This document shows positions 14,606 to 21,974 of a stretch of DNA of 30,125 nucleotides, one piece after another; position 1 is the stretch's first letter, and the number at the start of each line of letters is the position of its first letter. A program made the position numbers and the translations under genes. The stretch lies in assembly GCA_964513465.1 (NCBI GenBank), contig CAZEMR010000038.1, positions 1 to 30,125 of the forward strand. Reading direction: 5' to 3'. The stretch comes from CAZEMR01 sp964513465 (GTDB lineage Bacteria > Bacteroidota > Ignavibacteria > Kapaibacteriales > UBA2268). The notes beneath the pieces were generated by a model. That model was not told where the DNA came from. It made no database searches and saw only the letters and a program-made list of their open reading frames with translations.

Positions 14606-14640
14606 AAAAAAAGCCGCCCCATATATAAATAGAGCGGCTC
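14606..14640 (-). terminator. Rho-independent terminator of the lipoprotein gene
   Basis: Read on the minus strand, AGCCGC, a 16-nt AT-rich loop and GCGGCT form a stem that runs directly into a T tract (TTTTTTT with the last stem base). It sits 20 bp after the stop of the lipoprotein gene at 14660. On the plus strand no T tract follows, so it acts in one direction only. Confidence 0.8.
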
Positions 14641-14659
14641 AGTTGCGATTCTGTTGTAA

Positions 14660-15238
14660 TTATTTTTTGGAATCGGCGTTTGTCTTTTTGTGTTCGTCGC
14701 ACTCGCCGGATTTATGTTTGTCTTTGCATTCGGGTTTGGTGGAGTCCTCGCAGCAGTCGTCTTTGGCGAATTGATTATAGTGGCTCTGGACGTATTTCCA
14801 TGTGCCGTCGAAATTCTGGAGTACGCCTGTCAGGCGGCCGCCCATTTTCGTTTTGACGGTATCCATTACGACTACGCTTTTGATGTCGGTGCCGAACCAT
14901 GCGATGTCGCCATGAGCATGCACGCGGAGGTTTTCGTATTCGAGCGTTTCATATTTGAAATCGCGTGCGAATGCGGTTTTGTACATTTCGACAAATTCGT
15001 TGTAGTTGGTGATTCTGGCGTCTTTTTCGCTGCTGTAATCGGAAAAGTAATCAACATTTGCGAACTGGCTGGTCAGGCCTTCAACATTTTTATCAATATA
15101 GTGCTGGCGTGTGTTTTCGAGCAGTTCGGTTACTTCCTTGATAGACTGGTCCGGATTGCGCATTTCCTGCTGGTTGCCGCAGCCGAACAGCAGCGTTGCG
15201 ATTGCCGCAGAGATCAAAGCTATGCGTAGAAATTTCAT
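14660..15238 (-). CDS. Lipoprotein with an NTF2-like (SnoaL-type) domain and Cys/Lys-rich tail
   Basis: 192 residues. The signal peptide ends in the lipobox LLFGC with C20 as the lipidated residue; there is no Asp after it, so outer-membrane sorting is possible. Residues 30-155 resemble the NTF2-like/DUF4440 fold: an N-terminal helix with Leu-Leu-Glu-Asn-Thr-Arg, a YNEFVEMYKTAF helix, then strands with DIAWFGTDI and GTWKYVQSHYNQF, as seen in calcium/calmodulin-kinase-II-association-like domains. This family is diverse and the function is unknown. The last 33 residues are hydrophilic and hold four cysteines and two histidines (CCEDSTKPEC, GECDEH), which could bind metal. A clear ribosome binding site (AGAGG) precedes the ATG, and a terminator follows, so it is probably a single-gene unit. 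Confidence 0.75.
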   Translation of the reverse strand: MKFLRIALISAAIATLLFGCGNQQEMRNPDQSIKEVTELLENTRQHYIDKNVEGLTSQFANVDYFSDYSSEKDARITNYNEFVEMYKTAFARDFKYETLEYENLRVHAHGDIAWFGTDIKSVVVMDTVKTKMGGRLTGVLQNFDGTWKYVQSHYNQFAKDDCCEDSTKPECKDKHKSGECDEHKKTNADSKK

Positions 15239-15355
15239 GATGCCTCTTTTGATTTTGATGCATAATAATAGCTTAAAGAATGTAAGATAATAAGATTTTG
15301 CTGAATAAATGAATTAATAGTCTTTAATTTAAGAAAAAAAATTCCCGAAAAAAAT

Positions 15356-15385
15356 AAAAATGCCCGCAGATGAAACTCCGCGGGC
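15356..15385 (-). terminator. Rho-independent terminator of the T9SS-sorted protein gene
   Basis: On the minus strand GCCCGC, a 12-nt loop and GCGGGC form a GC-only 6-bp stem, followed by ATTTTTA and more Ts. It lies 25 bp after the stop at 15410. Confidence 0.8.
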
Positions 15386-15409
15386 GGATTTTATTCAAAT
15401 TTTTAAATA

Positions 15410-16276
15410 TTATTTTTTGATGAATTTGATATGGCGGACTTCCGAGCCGTTGCGGATTTCGGCGATATACATGCCGGCGGCAAGGCCGGAGATGTCGATC
15501 ATAGAATCGCCGGAGATATCCGACTCGATGGCTGAGGCGCCATTCATACCGATTATGCGGATGCGGCCGGATTCGACTCCGCTGACTACAAGGCGGTCTT
15601 CTGCGGGGTTGGGCCAAAGGCTGATCGAGGCGTTCGATTCGTCGACCGAACTGATGCCGGTCTGGATAATCACTGTGCCGTCGATTGCGTGGACGTAGAC
15701 GCGCATTGCGCCGGCGTCGGTATTGATAATGATGCTGTAATACGGGTCACCGATTATGATATTGGGGTCAATATCGTTTATAGTCATTCCGCAGAAATTG
15801 ACCTCGGCGGTTTCGACCACATTCATATAATTTTTGAAATCCTCGTCGTCGCGCATCGCCTGGAATGCCGCGTCGCTGTTCATACAGGTCGTGACGTCCA
15901 GCTCTGTGGTGGAAATATATATATCATCGGGCAATTGCTCGGGATCGATTTCCATCAGTGTGTATTCTTCGACAAATCCTTTCATTGCGGCGACCACCAC
16001 GAATTGCAGCGGATCGCTCTTGCTGGTAAAGAAATAGCCCCATGCGGTGGCTTTGCCTGTTTGTAGTTCTACATTCAGCTCGATAGGGATGCCGGGCAGC
16101 TCGCCGTCGATTGCGCCGTATGCAAGGAATGCGGGATCGTCGAATTTGTTGGCAACCATCCATTCGACAACTACATCATAAGGCTCCTGAGCGGTGATGG
16201 GAGGGATAACCTGTGAATAAGATCTGACCGCCCCGAATAAAACGAAAAGAATCATAATGGTTATGAAACGTTTCAT
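15410..16276 (-). CDS. Secreted protein with T9SS type A sorting domain
   Basis: 288 residues. An N-terminal signal peptide (about 1-22, ending near SYSQ) directs export by Sec. The C-terminal 73 residues are a type IX secretion type-A sorting domain: SLWPNPAEDRLVV, then ISGLAAGMYIAEI and a final basic strand ending Phe-Ile-Lys-Lys. The passenger (about 25-210) is acidic, contains one CMNSDAAFQAM stretch and a YYSIIINTDAGAMRVYVHAIDG strand pair that resembles a PepSY-like or other small beta module; I do not recognise it with confidence. The protein should cross the outer membrane and be attached to the cell surface or released. It has its own terminator. A palindrome covers its start codon (16261-16278). 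The passenger function is unknown. Confidence 0.82.
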   Translation of the reverse strand: MKRFITIMILFVLFGAVRSYSQVIPPITAQEPYDVVVEWMVANKFDDPAFLAYGAIDGELPGIPIELNVELQTGKATAWGYFFTSKSDPLQFVVVAAMKGFVEEYTLMEIDPEQLPDDIYISTTELDVTTCMNSDAAFQAMRDDEDFKNYMNVVETAEVNFCGMTINDIDPNIIIGDPYYSIIINTDAGAMRVYVHAIDGTVIIQTGISSVDESNASISLWPNPAEDRLVVSGVESGRIRIIGMNGASAIESDISGDSMIDISGLAAGMYIAEIRNGSEVRHIKFIKK

Positions 16277-16278
16277 AA
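16261..16278. repeat. Perfect 18-bp palindrome over the start codon of the T9SS-sorted protein
   Basis: TTATGAAACGTTTCATAA is a perfect 9+9 bp palindrome. It contains the ATG (16276-16274) and the next codons of the minus-strand gene. It could be an operator or form a small hairpin over the start. Part of it is forced by the common signal-peptide opening Met-Lys-Arg-Phe. Confidence 0.5.
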
Positions 16279-16396
16279 AAATACCTCGAATGATAAAGTG
16301 GAATAATTATTAAGTTTGGAATGTAACGGAAATTTTAGTTTAATACTTTTTCCGAATGCAATATGTTTCAAAATTTTTTAATAAAGAAGAAAAAAA

Positions 16397-18385
16397 TTGA
16401 AAAAGATAAAATTAAGAAAAAAATCAGAAGGCGGCGCCCACAAACGAATCGGTTATAAAATTGATTATGCTTCGGAGCTGAACCCGTCCCAGTACGATGC
16501 CGTGATGCACAACAACGGCGCTGCGCTGGTTATAGCCGGAGCGGGCACCGGCAAGACCCGCACCCTGACATATCGGGTTTCGCGGCTTATCGAGGACGGG
16601 GTGCCGCCGCAGTCGATACTGCTATTGACCTTTACGCGCAAGGCTTCGGCCGAAATGCTTCGCCGCGCCGCTGCCATGCTCGACGGCCGCGCCGAAAAGG
16701 TATCCGGCGGCACTTTCCATTCATTTGCCCTGCGGATATTGCATATTTATGCAAAGCTCGTCGGGTATTCCGAGAATTTCAGCATACTCGACCAGTCGGA
16801 TTCCGAGGACACGATCAACCTGATTCGCAGCGGGATGAATATTAAAACCAAAAAGAAGCGATTCCCGCAGAAAGCCACGCTTAATAAGATATTCAGTCTG
16901 GCCGCCAACCGCCGCTCGACAATCGAAGAAGTCGTTGCGGAGGAATACCCGCTATTCGTAGAAGAGGTCGAAACTATCGAGCAGCTCCGCACGAACTACG
17001 GCGAATACAAGCGGCGGTATAATCTGATGGACTACGACGATATGCTGATCAATCTGCTCGATTTGCTCAAAAATCACAAGGCCGCGCTCGACGACGTCAA
17101 CGACCGCTTTAAATACGTCATGGTCGATGAATATCAGGATACCAATCGCATCCAGCACGAGATAGTGATGTATCTGGCCGGCCAGCGCGAGAATATCATG
17201 GCCGTGGGCGACGACGCCCAGAGCATATATTCATTCCGCGGCGCGGATTATCAGAATATATTATTTTTCCCGAAATCTTTTTCCGCCTGCAAAATTTATA
17301 AGATCGAGGAGAATTATCGCAGCACTCAGCCGATACTCGACCTGGGCAATAAAATTATCGAAGACGCTGCATTCAAATACGAAAAGGAGCTGTTTACCCG
17401 GCGCGTGGGCGGCGAAATACCCTGGCTTGTGAGCGCGGGTTCTGACCGCCAGCAGTCCGACTTCGTCGTCCAGCACGTGCTCGACCTCCGCGAGGAGGGC
17501 GTGCCGCTCGGCGAGATTGCCGTGCTGTTCCGATCCGGATTTCATTCGTTCGATCTGGAGATTTCGCTCGAGCAGGCGAATATCCCGTATCAGAAATTCG
17601 GCGGGATGAAATTTATCGAAACCGCGCATATCAAGGACCTGATCGCATATATGAAAATATTGTTCAATCCGCGCGACGCGATCAGCCTGCAGCGTGCAAT
17701 GCTGCTGATCGAGGGCGTCGGGCCGGGCACCGCGCGCAAGGTAATCGATCTGGTCAATAAATCCGCCGAAGGGCGGCCGGACATATCAAAGCTACCGCGC
17801 GGGCGCGAGGCGATCGACGAATTCTTCGGTCTGGTCGAAGACCTCCGCCGCGAAAAGCTTTCGGTCGGCGAGCGGGCGGTAGCATTTTCGGAATATTACA
17901 AACCGCTGATGAAAAATCATTACGACGACTGGCAGAAACGCTGGAAGGATATCGAGACTTTTCTCACAATTGCGGAGCGCTATCGCTCGGTGGCTTCGTT
18001 TCTGAACGATATGGCGATCGATCCGCCGCTGGAATCTCTTTCGGAGCTTACGCCGGAATCGAAGGAGGAGGAATACCTGACGCTATCGACAATCCATTCG
18101 GCCAAGGGGCTGGAGTGGAAGGCCGTCTTTATACTCAATGCGCTCGAGGGTCGCTTCCCCTCTGCCCGCAGCGCGGATTCGATAGATTCGCTCGAGGAAG
18201 AGCGGCGGCTGTTCTACGTGGCGGGCACCCGCGCGAAGGACAGATTATATATAACGCATCCGACGAATATCTACGACCGCGAGAGTGGGTTTGTGCTCAG
18301 CGAACCCAGCCGTTTTATAGAGGGCATCGGCGAGGATAAGCTCGAGAAATTCGTATTGGTCGAGGACGATGATGAGAAAGAATAA
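16397..18385 (+). CDS. UvrD/PcrA/Rep-family superfamily 1A DNA helicase
   Basis: 662 residues. The protein should unwind DNA 3' to 5' using ATP in repair or replication restart. Motifs in order: Q-motif LNPSQYDAV (28-36); Walker A GAGTGKT (48-54); Ia LLTFTRKAS; Walker B VDEYQDTNRIQ (about 242-252); III GDDAQSIYSFRGA; IV EENYRST; V STIHSAKGLEWKAV; VI EERRLFYVAGTRAKDRLYI. It is somewhat shorter than PcrA or UvrD (about 700-730) and lacks their basic C-terminal tail, so it may be a distinct paralogue. The start is a TTG at 16397 because the frame has a stop at 16382-16384 and no earlier ATG. The first 20 residues are strongly basic. It is divergent from the T9SS-sorted protein gene. Confidence 0.93.
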   Translation: MKKIKLRKKSEGGAHKRIGYKIDYASELNPSQYDAVMHNNGAALVIAGAGTGKTRTLTYRVSRLIEDGVPPQSILLLTFTRKASAEMLRRAAAMLDGRAEKVSGGTFHSFALRILHIYAKLVGYSENFSILDQSDSEDTINLIRSGMNIKTKKKRFPQKATLNKIFSLAANRRSTIEEVVAEEYPLFVEEVETIEQLRTNYGEYKRRYNLMDYDDMLINLLDLLKNHKAALDDVNDRFKYVMVDEYQDTNRIQHEIVMYLAGQRENIMAVGDDAQSIYSFRGADYQNILFFPKSFSACKIYKIEENYRSTQPILDLGNKIIEDAAFKYEKELFTRRVGGEIPWLVSAGSDRQQSDFVVQHVLDLREEGVPLGEIAVLFRSGFHSFDLEISLEQANIPYQKFGGMKFIETAHIKDLIAYMKILFNPRDAISLQRAMLLIEGVGPGTARKVIDLVNKSAEGRPDISKLPRGREAIDEFFGLVEDLRREKLSVGERAVAFSEYYKPLMKNHYDDWQKRWKDIETFLTIAERYRSVASFLNDMAIDPPLESLSELTPESKEEEYLTLSTIHSAKGLEWKAVFILNALEGRFPSARSADSIDSLEEERRLFYVAGTRAKDRLYITHPTNIYDRESGFVLSEPSRFIEGIGEDKLEKFVLVEDDDEKE

Positions 18386-18500
18386 TATGCGATTTTGCAG
18401 GTCTGATTAATGAAATGCTTCATATTTCCCAGAATTTTATTAGTTTTGCACAATTATTTTCTGAAAACAGGGAAAAATATTAAGTAATTTTCTACTATTG

Positions 18501-19715
18501 ATGGCCGAAGACACCGGCAATATAGATAAGCTCAGGATTTTATTCCTGACTCCGCGCTTCCCTTTTCCGCTGATCGGCGGCGACAGGGTGAAGCCCTATT
18601 ATATTATGTCGCACCTTGCGCAGAAGCACGAGATTACGCTTGTCTCATTCTTCCACGGCGGGACTGCGCCGAAGAGCTACGTCCGCGAGGTCGAGAATCT
18701 CGGCGTGCGAGTGTTCGATATTCCGTTGCTTCCGATGAATGCCGCAATGCGCACCGCAAGCCGTATGTTCGGCCGGCTGCCGCTCGAAGTATTATTCTAT
18801 ACCCAAAAGGAATTCAGAGAGCGGGTGGATGAATTGCTTACGAACGAAAAATTCGACCTCGGATTTTCATTCTTTATGCGAACGGCGGAATACCTGAAGG
18901 ACGCCCCGATTAAAAAAATTCTGATGGCCGAGGATTGCCGCACGCTCTATCAGCGCCGCAGCTTCGAAAAATCCGCCAGTCTGAAGCAGAAAATCGTGCG
19001 GCTTTGGGAGCATAAAAAACTTCGCAGCTACGAGCCCGAAATCGTAAATCATTTTGATGCGACCACATTCGTTACCCGGCGGGACATCGACTCGATGACC
19101 GAAATGAATCCCGATGCGCGATACAGATTGCTGACCAATGGCACTGATCTCAATAAATTCAAACCGCTCGAAAAATACGAAGACCGCGAAGGCATACTTT
19201 TCGCCGGCAAGCTCGATGTCTGGGCCAATGTGCTGATGGTGCGCCAGATTGTTAACGAAATATTCCCGCGCATTAAGCAGAAAGTGCGCGATGTGCATCT
19301 CGACATAGTGGGGGCCAATCCCGGCCAGTATATATTATCCCTCGAGAAAAGGAATATCAAAGTAACCGCAAACGTCCCGGAAATGCAGCCATTTTTGCAG
19401 CGGGCGCGCCTTTTCCTGCATCCTCACATCGGCGGCTCGGGTATCCAGAACAAGCTGCTCGAGGCGATGGCCTGCGGATGTCCGGTGGTGACCACCCCCA
19501 CGGGAATTCAGGGCATTCCTGCCCGCAACGGATTCGAAGTGCTGATCGGCCGCACCGCAGATGAATTGGTCAAACACTCGATAAAGCTGCTCAATAACCC
19601 CGATTTTGCCGAGGAAATCTCCTTCAACGCGCGGCGCGTGATCGAAGAAAATCACGACTGGCCTGTAATATTCAACCAGTGCGACCGTATTATAGAAGAA
19701 GTGATGAATACCTGA
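18501..19715 (+). CDS. GT4-family glycosyltransferase
   Basis: 404 residues with the GT-B fold. The N-terminal lobe opens with a basic-hydrophobic strand and FLTPRFPFPLIGGDRVKPY, typical of polysaccharide-type GT4 enzymes. The C-terminal lobe has ILFAGKLDVWANV, then HPHIGGSGIQNKLLEAMACGCPVV with the donor-binding Glu residues, and ends with a helical cap. It transfers an activated sugar, probably to a surface polysaccharide or LPS. It resembles the EpsH/PEP-CTERM-associated sugar transferase group, but donor and acceptor are unknown. The ATG at 18501 is chosen over the adjacent TTG at 18498; no clear ribosome binding site is seen. A GmhB-like phosphatase follows 28 bp later, fitting a shared role in surface sugar synthesis. 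Confidence 0.88.
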   Translation: MAEDTGNIDKLRILFLTPRFPFPLIGGDRVKPYYIMSHLAQKHEITLVSFFHGGTAPKSYVREVENLGVRVFDIPLLPMNAAMRTASRMFGRLPLEVLFYTQKEFRERVDELLTNEKFDLGFSFFMRTAEYLKDAPIKKILMAEDCRTLYQRRSFEKSASLKQKIVRLWEHKKLRSYEPEIVNHFDATTFVTRRDIDSMTEMNPDARYRLLTNGTDLNKFKPLEKYEDREGILFAGKLDVWANVLMVRQIVNEIFPRIKQKVRDVHLDIVGANPGQYILSLEKRNIKVTANVPEMQPFLQRARLFLHPHIGGSGIQNKLLEAMACGCPVVTTPTGIQGIPARNGFEVLIGRTADELVKHSIKLLNNPDFAEEISFNARRVIEENHDWPVIFNQCDRIIEEVMNT

Positions 19716-19743
19716 TTTTAATAACAACAGACGCAAAGGAACA

Positions 19744-20277
19744 ATGAATAAAGCAGTTTTTTTCGACCGCGACGGAGTGGTTAATCGAAAACTGGCCGGC
19801 GATTACGTTAAAAAAATTGATGAATTCGAATTCATAGACGGATTCACAGATGTGCTCCGAATGGTCAAGGACGCCGGCTGGCTCGCAATTCTTATCACCA
19901 ATCAACAGGGCATCGGCAAAGGTATAATGACCGACGACGATCTGATGCTTGTGCACGAATATATGCAGCGCGAAATCAAAGATATGACGGGCTTCCAGTT
20001 CGACGAAATTTACTATTGTCCGCATCTGGAGGGAAGCGGCAGCAAGTTCCGCAAGCCTGCGCCCGGTATGCTGCTCGAGGCGATCGACAAATGGGACATT
20101 CCCAGGGCCAGCGCATGGATGCTTGGCGACAGCCCCAAGGATGCCACCGCAGCCAAACGTGCGGGAATCAAATCAATTCTGATTGGCGAAGATATTCGAA
20201 AGGATATGACCGATGCGGATTATGTATTCAAAAATATTCGCCAGGCCGGGGATTTCCTGAAGGATAAGCTGGACTAA
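19744..20277 (+). CDS. gmhB: HAD-IIIA phosphatase, D-glycero-D-manno-heptose-1,7-bisphosphate 7-phosphatase-like
   Basis: 177 residues. GmhB removes the 7-phosphate of heptose bisphosphate in ADP-heptose synthesis for LPS. HAD motif I is FFDRDGVVN with nucleophile D8 and acid/base D10; motif II is ITNQQGIGKG (51-60); motif III is FRKPAPGML with K104; motif IV is LGDSPKDATAAKRAG with D129. GmhB and HisB-N carry a zinc loop with four Cys/His ligands; here only C92 and H94 remain (CPH), and the loop is shortened. The HAD-IIIA assignment is firm; the heptose substrate is less so. AAAGGA precedes the ATG. The gene follows a glycosyltransferase by 28 bp. The stop overlaps the XRE gene stop by 4 nt. 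Confidence 0.82.
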   Translation: MNKAVFFDRDGVVNRKLAGDYVKKIDEFEFIDGFTDVLRMVKDAGWLAILITNQQGIGKGIMTDDDLMLVHEYMQREIKDMTGFQFDEIYYCPHLEGSGSKFRKPAPGMLLEAIDKWDIPRASAWMLGDSPKDATAAKRAGIKSILIGEDIRKDMTDADYVFKNIRQAGDFLKDKLD

Positions 20278-20819
20278 AATTCCGGCGGATAGATGCTTAT
20301 CAGTATCTCCGCGGGGTGTTCGCATTCAAATTCCAGCGCGCCGGATGAGATTTCGAATGAATCGCCGGCGCTGACTTTTGCTGAGTTATGCATCAGAGCG
20401 CTGCCCGAGATTATAAAACCGTCGATCCGGGCGGAAAGGTCGGACAAATCGAGCTCTCCCGAAGCGGTGGAGCTTATATATATAACTTCCGCAAGATCCG
20501 CACGCCAGGGCCGCGCAAGCCGCATTAGCAGCGGAGCGGGAGAGAGTATCGCCTGCCCGCCGGCGGGGATAATAGCATCATTGGCAGAATAATCCGAAGC
20601 TTCGGTGATAAATCGCCCCAGCGGCCAGCCGCAGGCAAGGGTCAGCCTGCGGAGATCGGGCATTGATACGCTGCGCAGGCCGCGTTCGACGTATGAGACG
20701 AAGCTTTTCGAGAGGCCTGCGGCTTTGGCGAGAGATTCGACTGTAAGCCCGGTGATTTGCCTTAGGCGCCGCAGATTCTCGCCGAGGAATTCCGGATTTT
20801 TATATATATTTAATGCCAT
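20274..20819 (-). CDS. XRE-family transcriptional regulator with C-terminal cupin domain
   Basis: 181 residues. The N-terminal helix-turn-helix (about 10-68) has LGENLRRLRQITGLTVESLAKAAGLSKS-like spacing with SFVSYVERGLRSVSMPDL as recognition helix and following helix. Residues 75-181 form a small beta-rich domain ending in GDSFEISSGALEFECEHPAEILI, which fits a cupin_2 fold; metal-binding His residues of true cupins are mostly missing. Such HTH-cupin proteins often sense small molecules and control nearby genes. The ATG at 20819 is preferred to a TTG six codons earlier. It is divergent from the dedA gene across 114 bp holding an inverted repeat (20895-20906), and convergent with the gmhB-like gene by a 4-nt overlap. 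Ligand unknown. Confidence 0.85.
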   Translation of the reverse strand: MALNIYKNPEFLGENLRRLRQITGLTVESLAKAAGLSKSFVSYVERGLRSVSMPDLRRLTLACGWPLGRFITEASDYSANDAIIPAGGQAILSPAPLLMRLARPWRADLAEVIYISSTASGELDLSDLSARIDGFIISGSALMHNSAKVSAGDSFEISSGALEFECEHPAEILISIYPPEF

Positions 20820-20894
20820 TTTAAGATTTAATATCAAAATTCAGTTAAAAATTGATTAATATATTGTTTCTGCTTGCCTTATGACGATAATATA

Positions 20895-20906
20895 GTTAAT
20901 TTTAAC
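20895..20906. promoter_or_regulatory. Inverted repeat between the XRE regulator and dedA, possible operator
   Basis: GTTAA-TT-TTAAC is a perfect 5-bp inverted repeat with a 2-bp spacer, 27 bp before the dedA start. Its place between a regulator and a divergent gene makes it a candidate site for the XRE protein. It is short and AT-rich, so chance is possible. Confidence 0.25.
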
Positions 20907-20933
20907 TTTTCCAAAAAATCCTGATTTGCCGAC

Positions 20934-21587
20934 ATGATAGAACAAATGGTCGAATACCTTTCGCAGGTACCCTGGTATTGGGTACTGCTTTTTGCGATGT
21001 TTATCACCATGCTGGAAAACATTTTTCCGCCATCGCCGAGCGATTCGATACTCGTATTTTGCGGTGCTCTGGTCAGCTTCGGCACGGTGCACTGGCTGCC
21101 GCTTTTGATCACTTCGACTATCGGCTCGGTGTTGGGATTTCTGATAATGTTCTATCTTGGCGAGTTATTCGGCAAACGGATAGTCGAATCCGACCGCTTC
21201 CGGTTTATAAACAGCCGGACTTTGAGGCAGCCGACCGCCTGGTTCCAAAAATATGGCTACTGGCTTATCGTGGCCAACCGCTTTTTGTCGGGTACCCGTG
21301 CGGTTATTTCGTTTTTTGCGGGGCTGAGCAGGCTGTCGCGCTCGAAAACGCTGATACTCTCGGCCATAAGTGCGCTTTTGTGGAATACAATACTTATAAC
21401 GGCGGGGATACTCCTGGGATCGCAGTGGGAAAAGGCTCAGTATTACATGGGGCTTTACGGTCAGATAATATTGCCAATTGCAATTTTAATCCTATTGTAT
21501 TTCGCCTGGCGATGGTATCTGGATATTAAAGGAAATATGGAGGCGCCTTCGGAAAAAGACGCCCCCAAAAAAGATTCAGACGAGTAA
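20934..21587 (+). CDS. DedA/VTT-family inner membrane protein
   Basis: 217 residues. DedA proteins are inner-membrane proteins linked to lipid carrier (undecaprenyl phosphate or phospholipid) flipping, proton homeostasis and envelope stress. The N-terminal amphipathic and re-entrant part has FITMLENIFPPSPSD, the family hallmark with acidic Glu and Pro-rich loop. GSVLGFLIMFYLGELFG follows, then the NRFLSGTRAVISFFAGLSRLS arginine motif, and two more hydrophobic segments (about 145-165 and 175-195). The last 20 residues are charged and cytoplasmic. Met5 is an alternative start. The 3' end overlaps the convergent CheY-like gene by 12 nt. The neighbouring XRE regulator may control it. Confidence 0.93.
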   Translation: MIEQMVEYLSQVPWYWVLLFAMFITMLENIFPPSPSDSILVFCGALVSFGTVHWLPLLITSTIGSVLGFLIMFYLGELFGKRIVESDRFRFINSRTLRQPTAWFQKYGYWLIVANRFLSGTRAVISFFAGLSRLSRSKTLILSAISALLWNTILITAGILLGSQWEKAQYYMGLYGQIILPIAILILLYFAWRWYLDIKGNMEAPSEKDAPKKDSDE

Positions 21588-21971
21588 TTCGAGGTCAATC
21601 AAGGTCTTAATGACTTTGTCCTTGTCGATTGGTTTAATAATATAGCCCTCGGCCTGGTGTTTGAACGCGCGCTTGATATTATCGAAATCATCGAGCGCTG
21701 TGGTCATCACAATTTTGACGCCTTCGAGTCCCCGGATACCCTTATCGTGCTCCATTTCCCGGATTTTGCCGAGCACTGTCTGGCCGTCCATTTCGGGCAT
21801 CATAATATCCAGAAAAATAATATCATATGGATCGTCAACATCGAGCGCCTGGCCGAATTTATCGAGGGCGATTTTGCCGTTTTCGGCCACGTCGCATTCC
21901 CCGAAGGAAAGCATAATCTCGTGCATTACTTCGGCGGTGATATAATCATCTTCTACCACAAGTGTTTTCAT
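21576..21971 (-). CDS. CheY-like single-domain response regulator
   Basis: 131 residues, receiver only. The acidic pocket is E7-D8-D9 in VVEDDY; the acceptor is D55 in IIFLDIMMPEMDG; the switch Thr is in IVMTTALDD; the Lys is in YIIKPIDKD. A segment of about 10 residues before the fourth strand (MEHDKGIRGLEG) is longer than in E. coli CheY, as is common in receivers paired with hybrid kinases. GGAGTAG gives a good ribosome binding site. It starts 3 bp after the hybrid kinase gene and ends the che operon, so the Hpt domain of that kinase is its probable phosphodonor. Whether it acts as the motor-type CheY is unclear because no motility motor gene is visible. Confidence 0.9.
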   Translation of the reverse strand: MKTLVVEDDYITAEVMHEIMLSFGECDVAENGKIALDKFGQALDVDDPYDIIFLDIMMPEMDGQTVLGKIREMEHDKGIRGLEGVKIVMTTALDDFDNIKRAFKHQAEGYIIKPIDKDKVIKTLIDLELLV

Positions 21972-21974
21972 AAT

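Noticed and set aside
14529..14702. Upstream extension of the aldo/keto reductase
   Set aside because: It crosses the terminator of the lipoprotein gene and enters that gene; GGAGA supports 14528.
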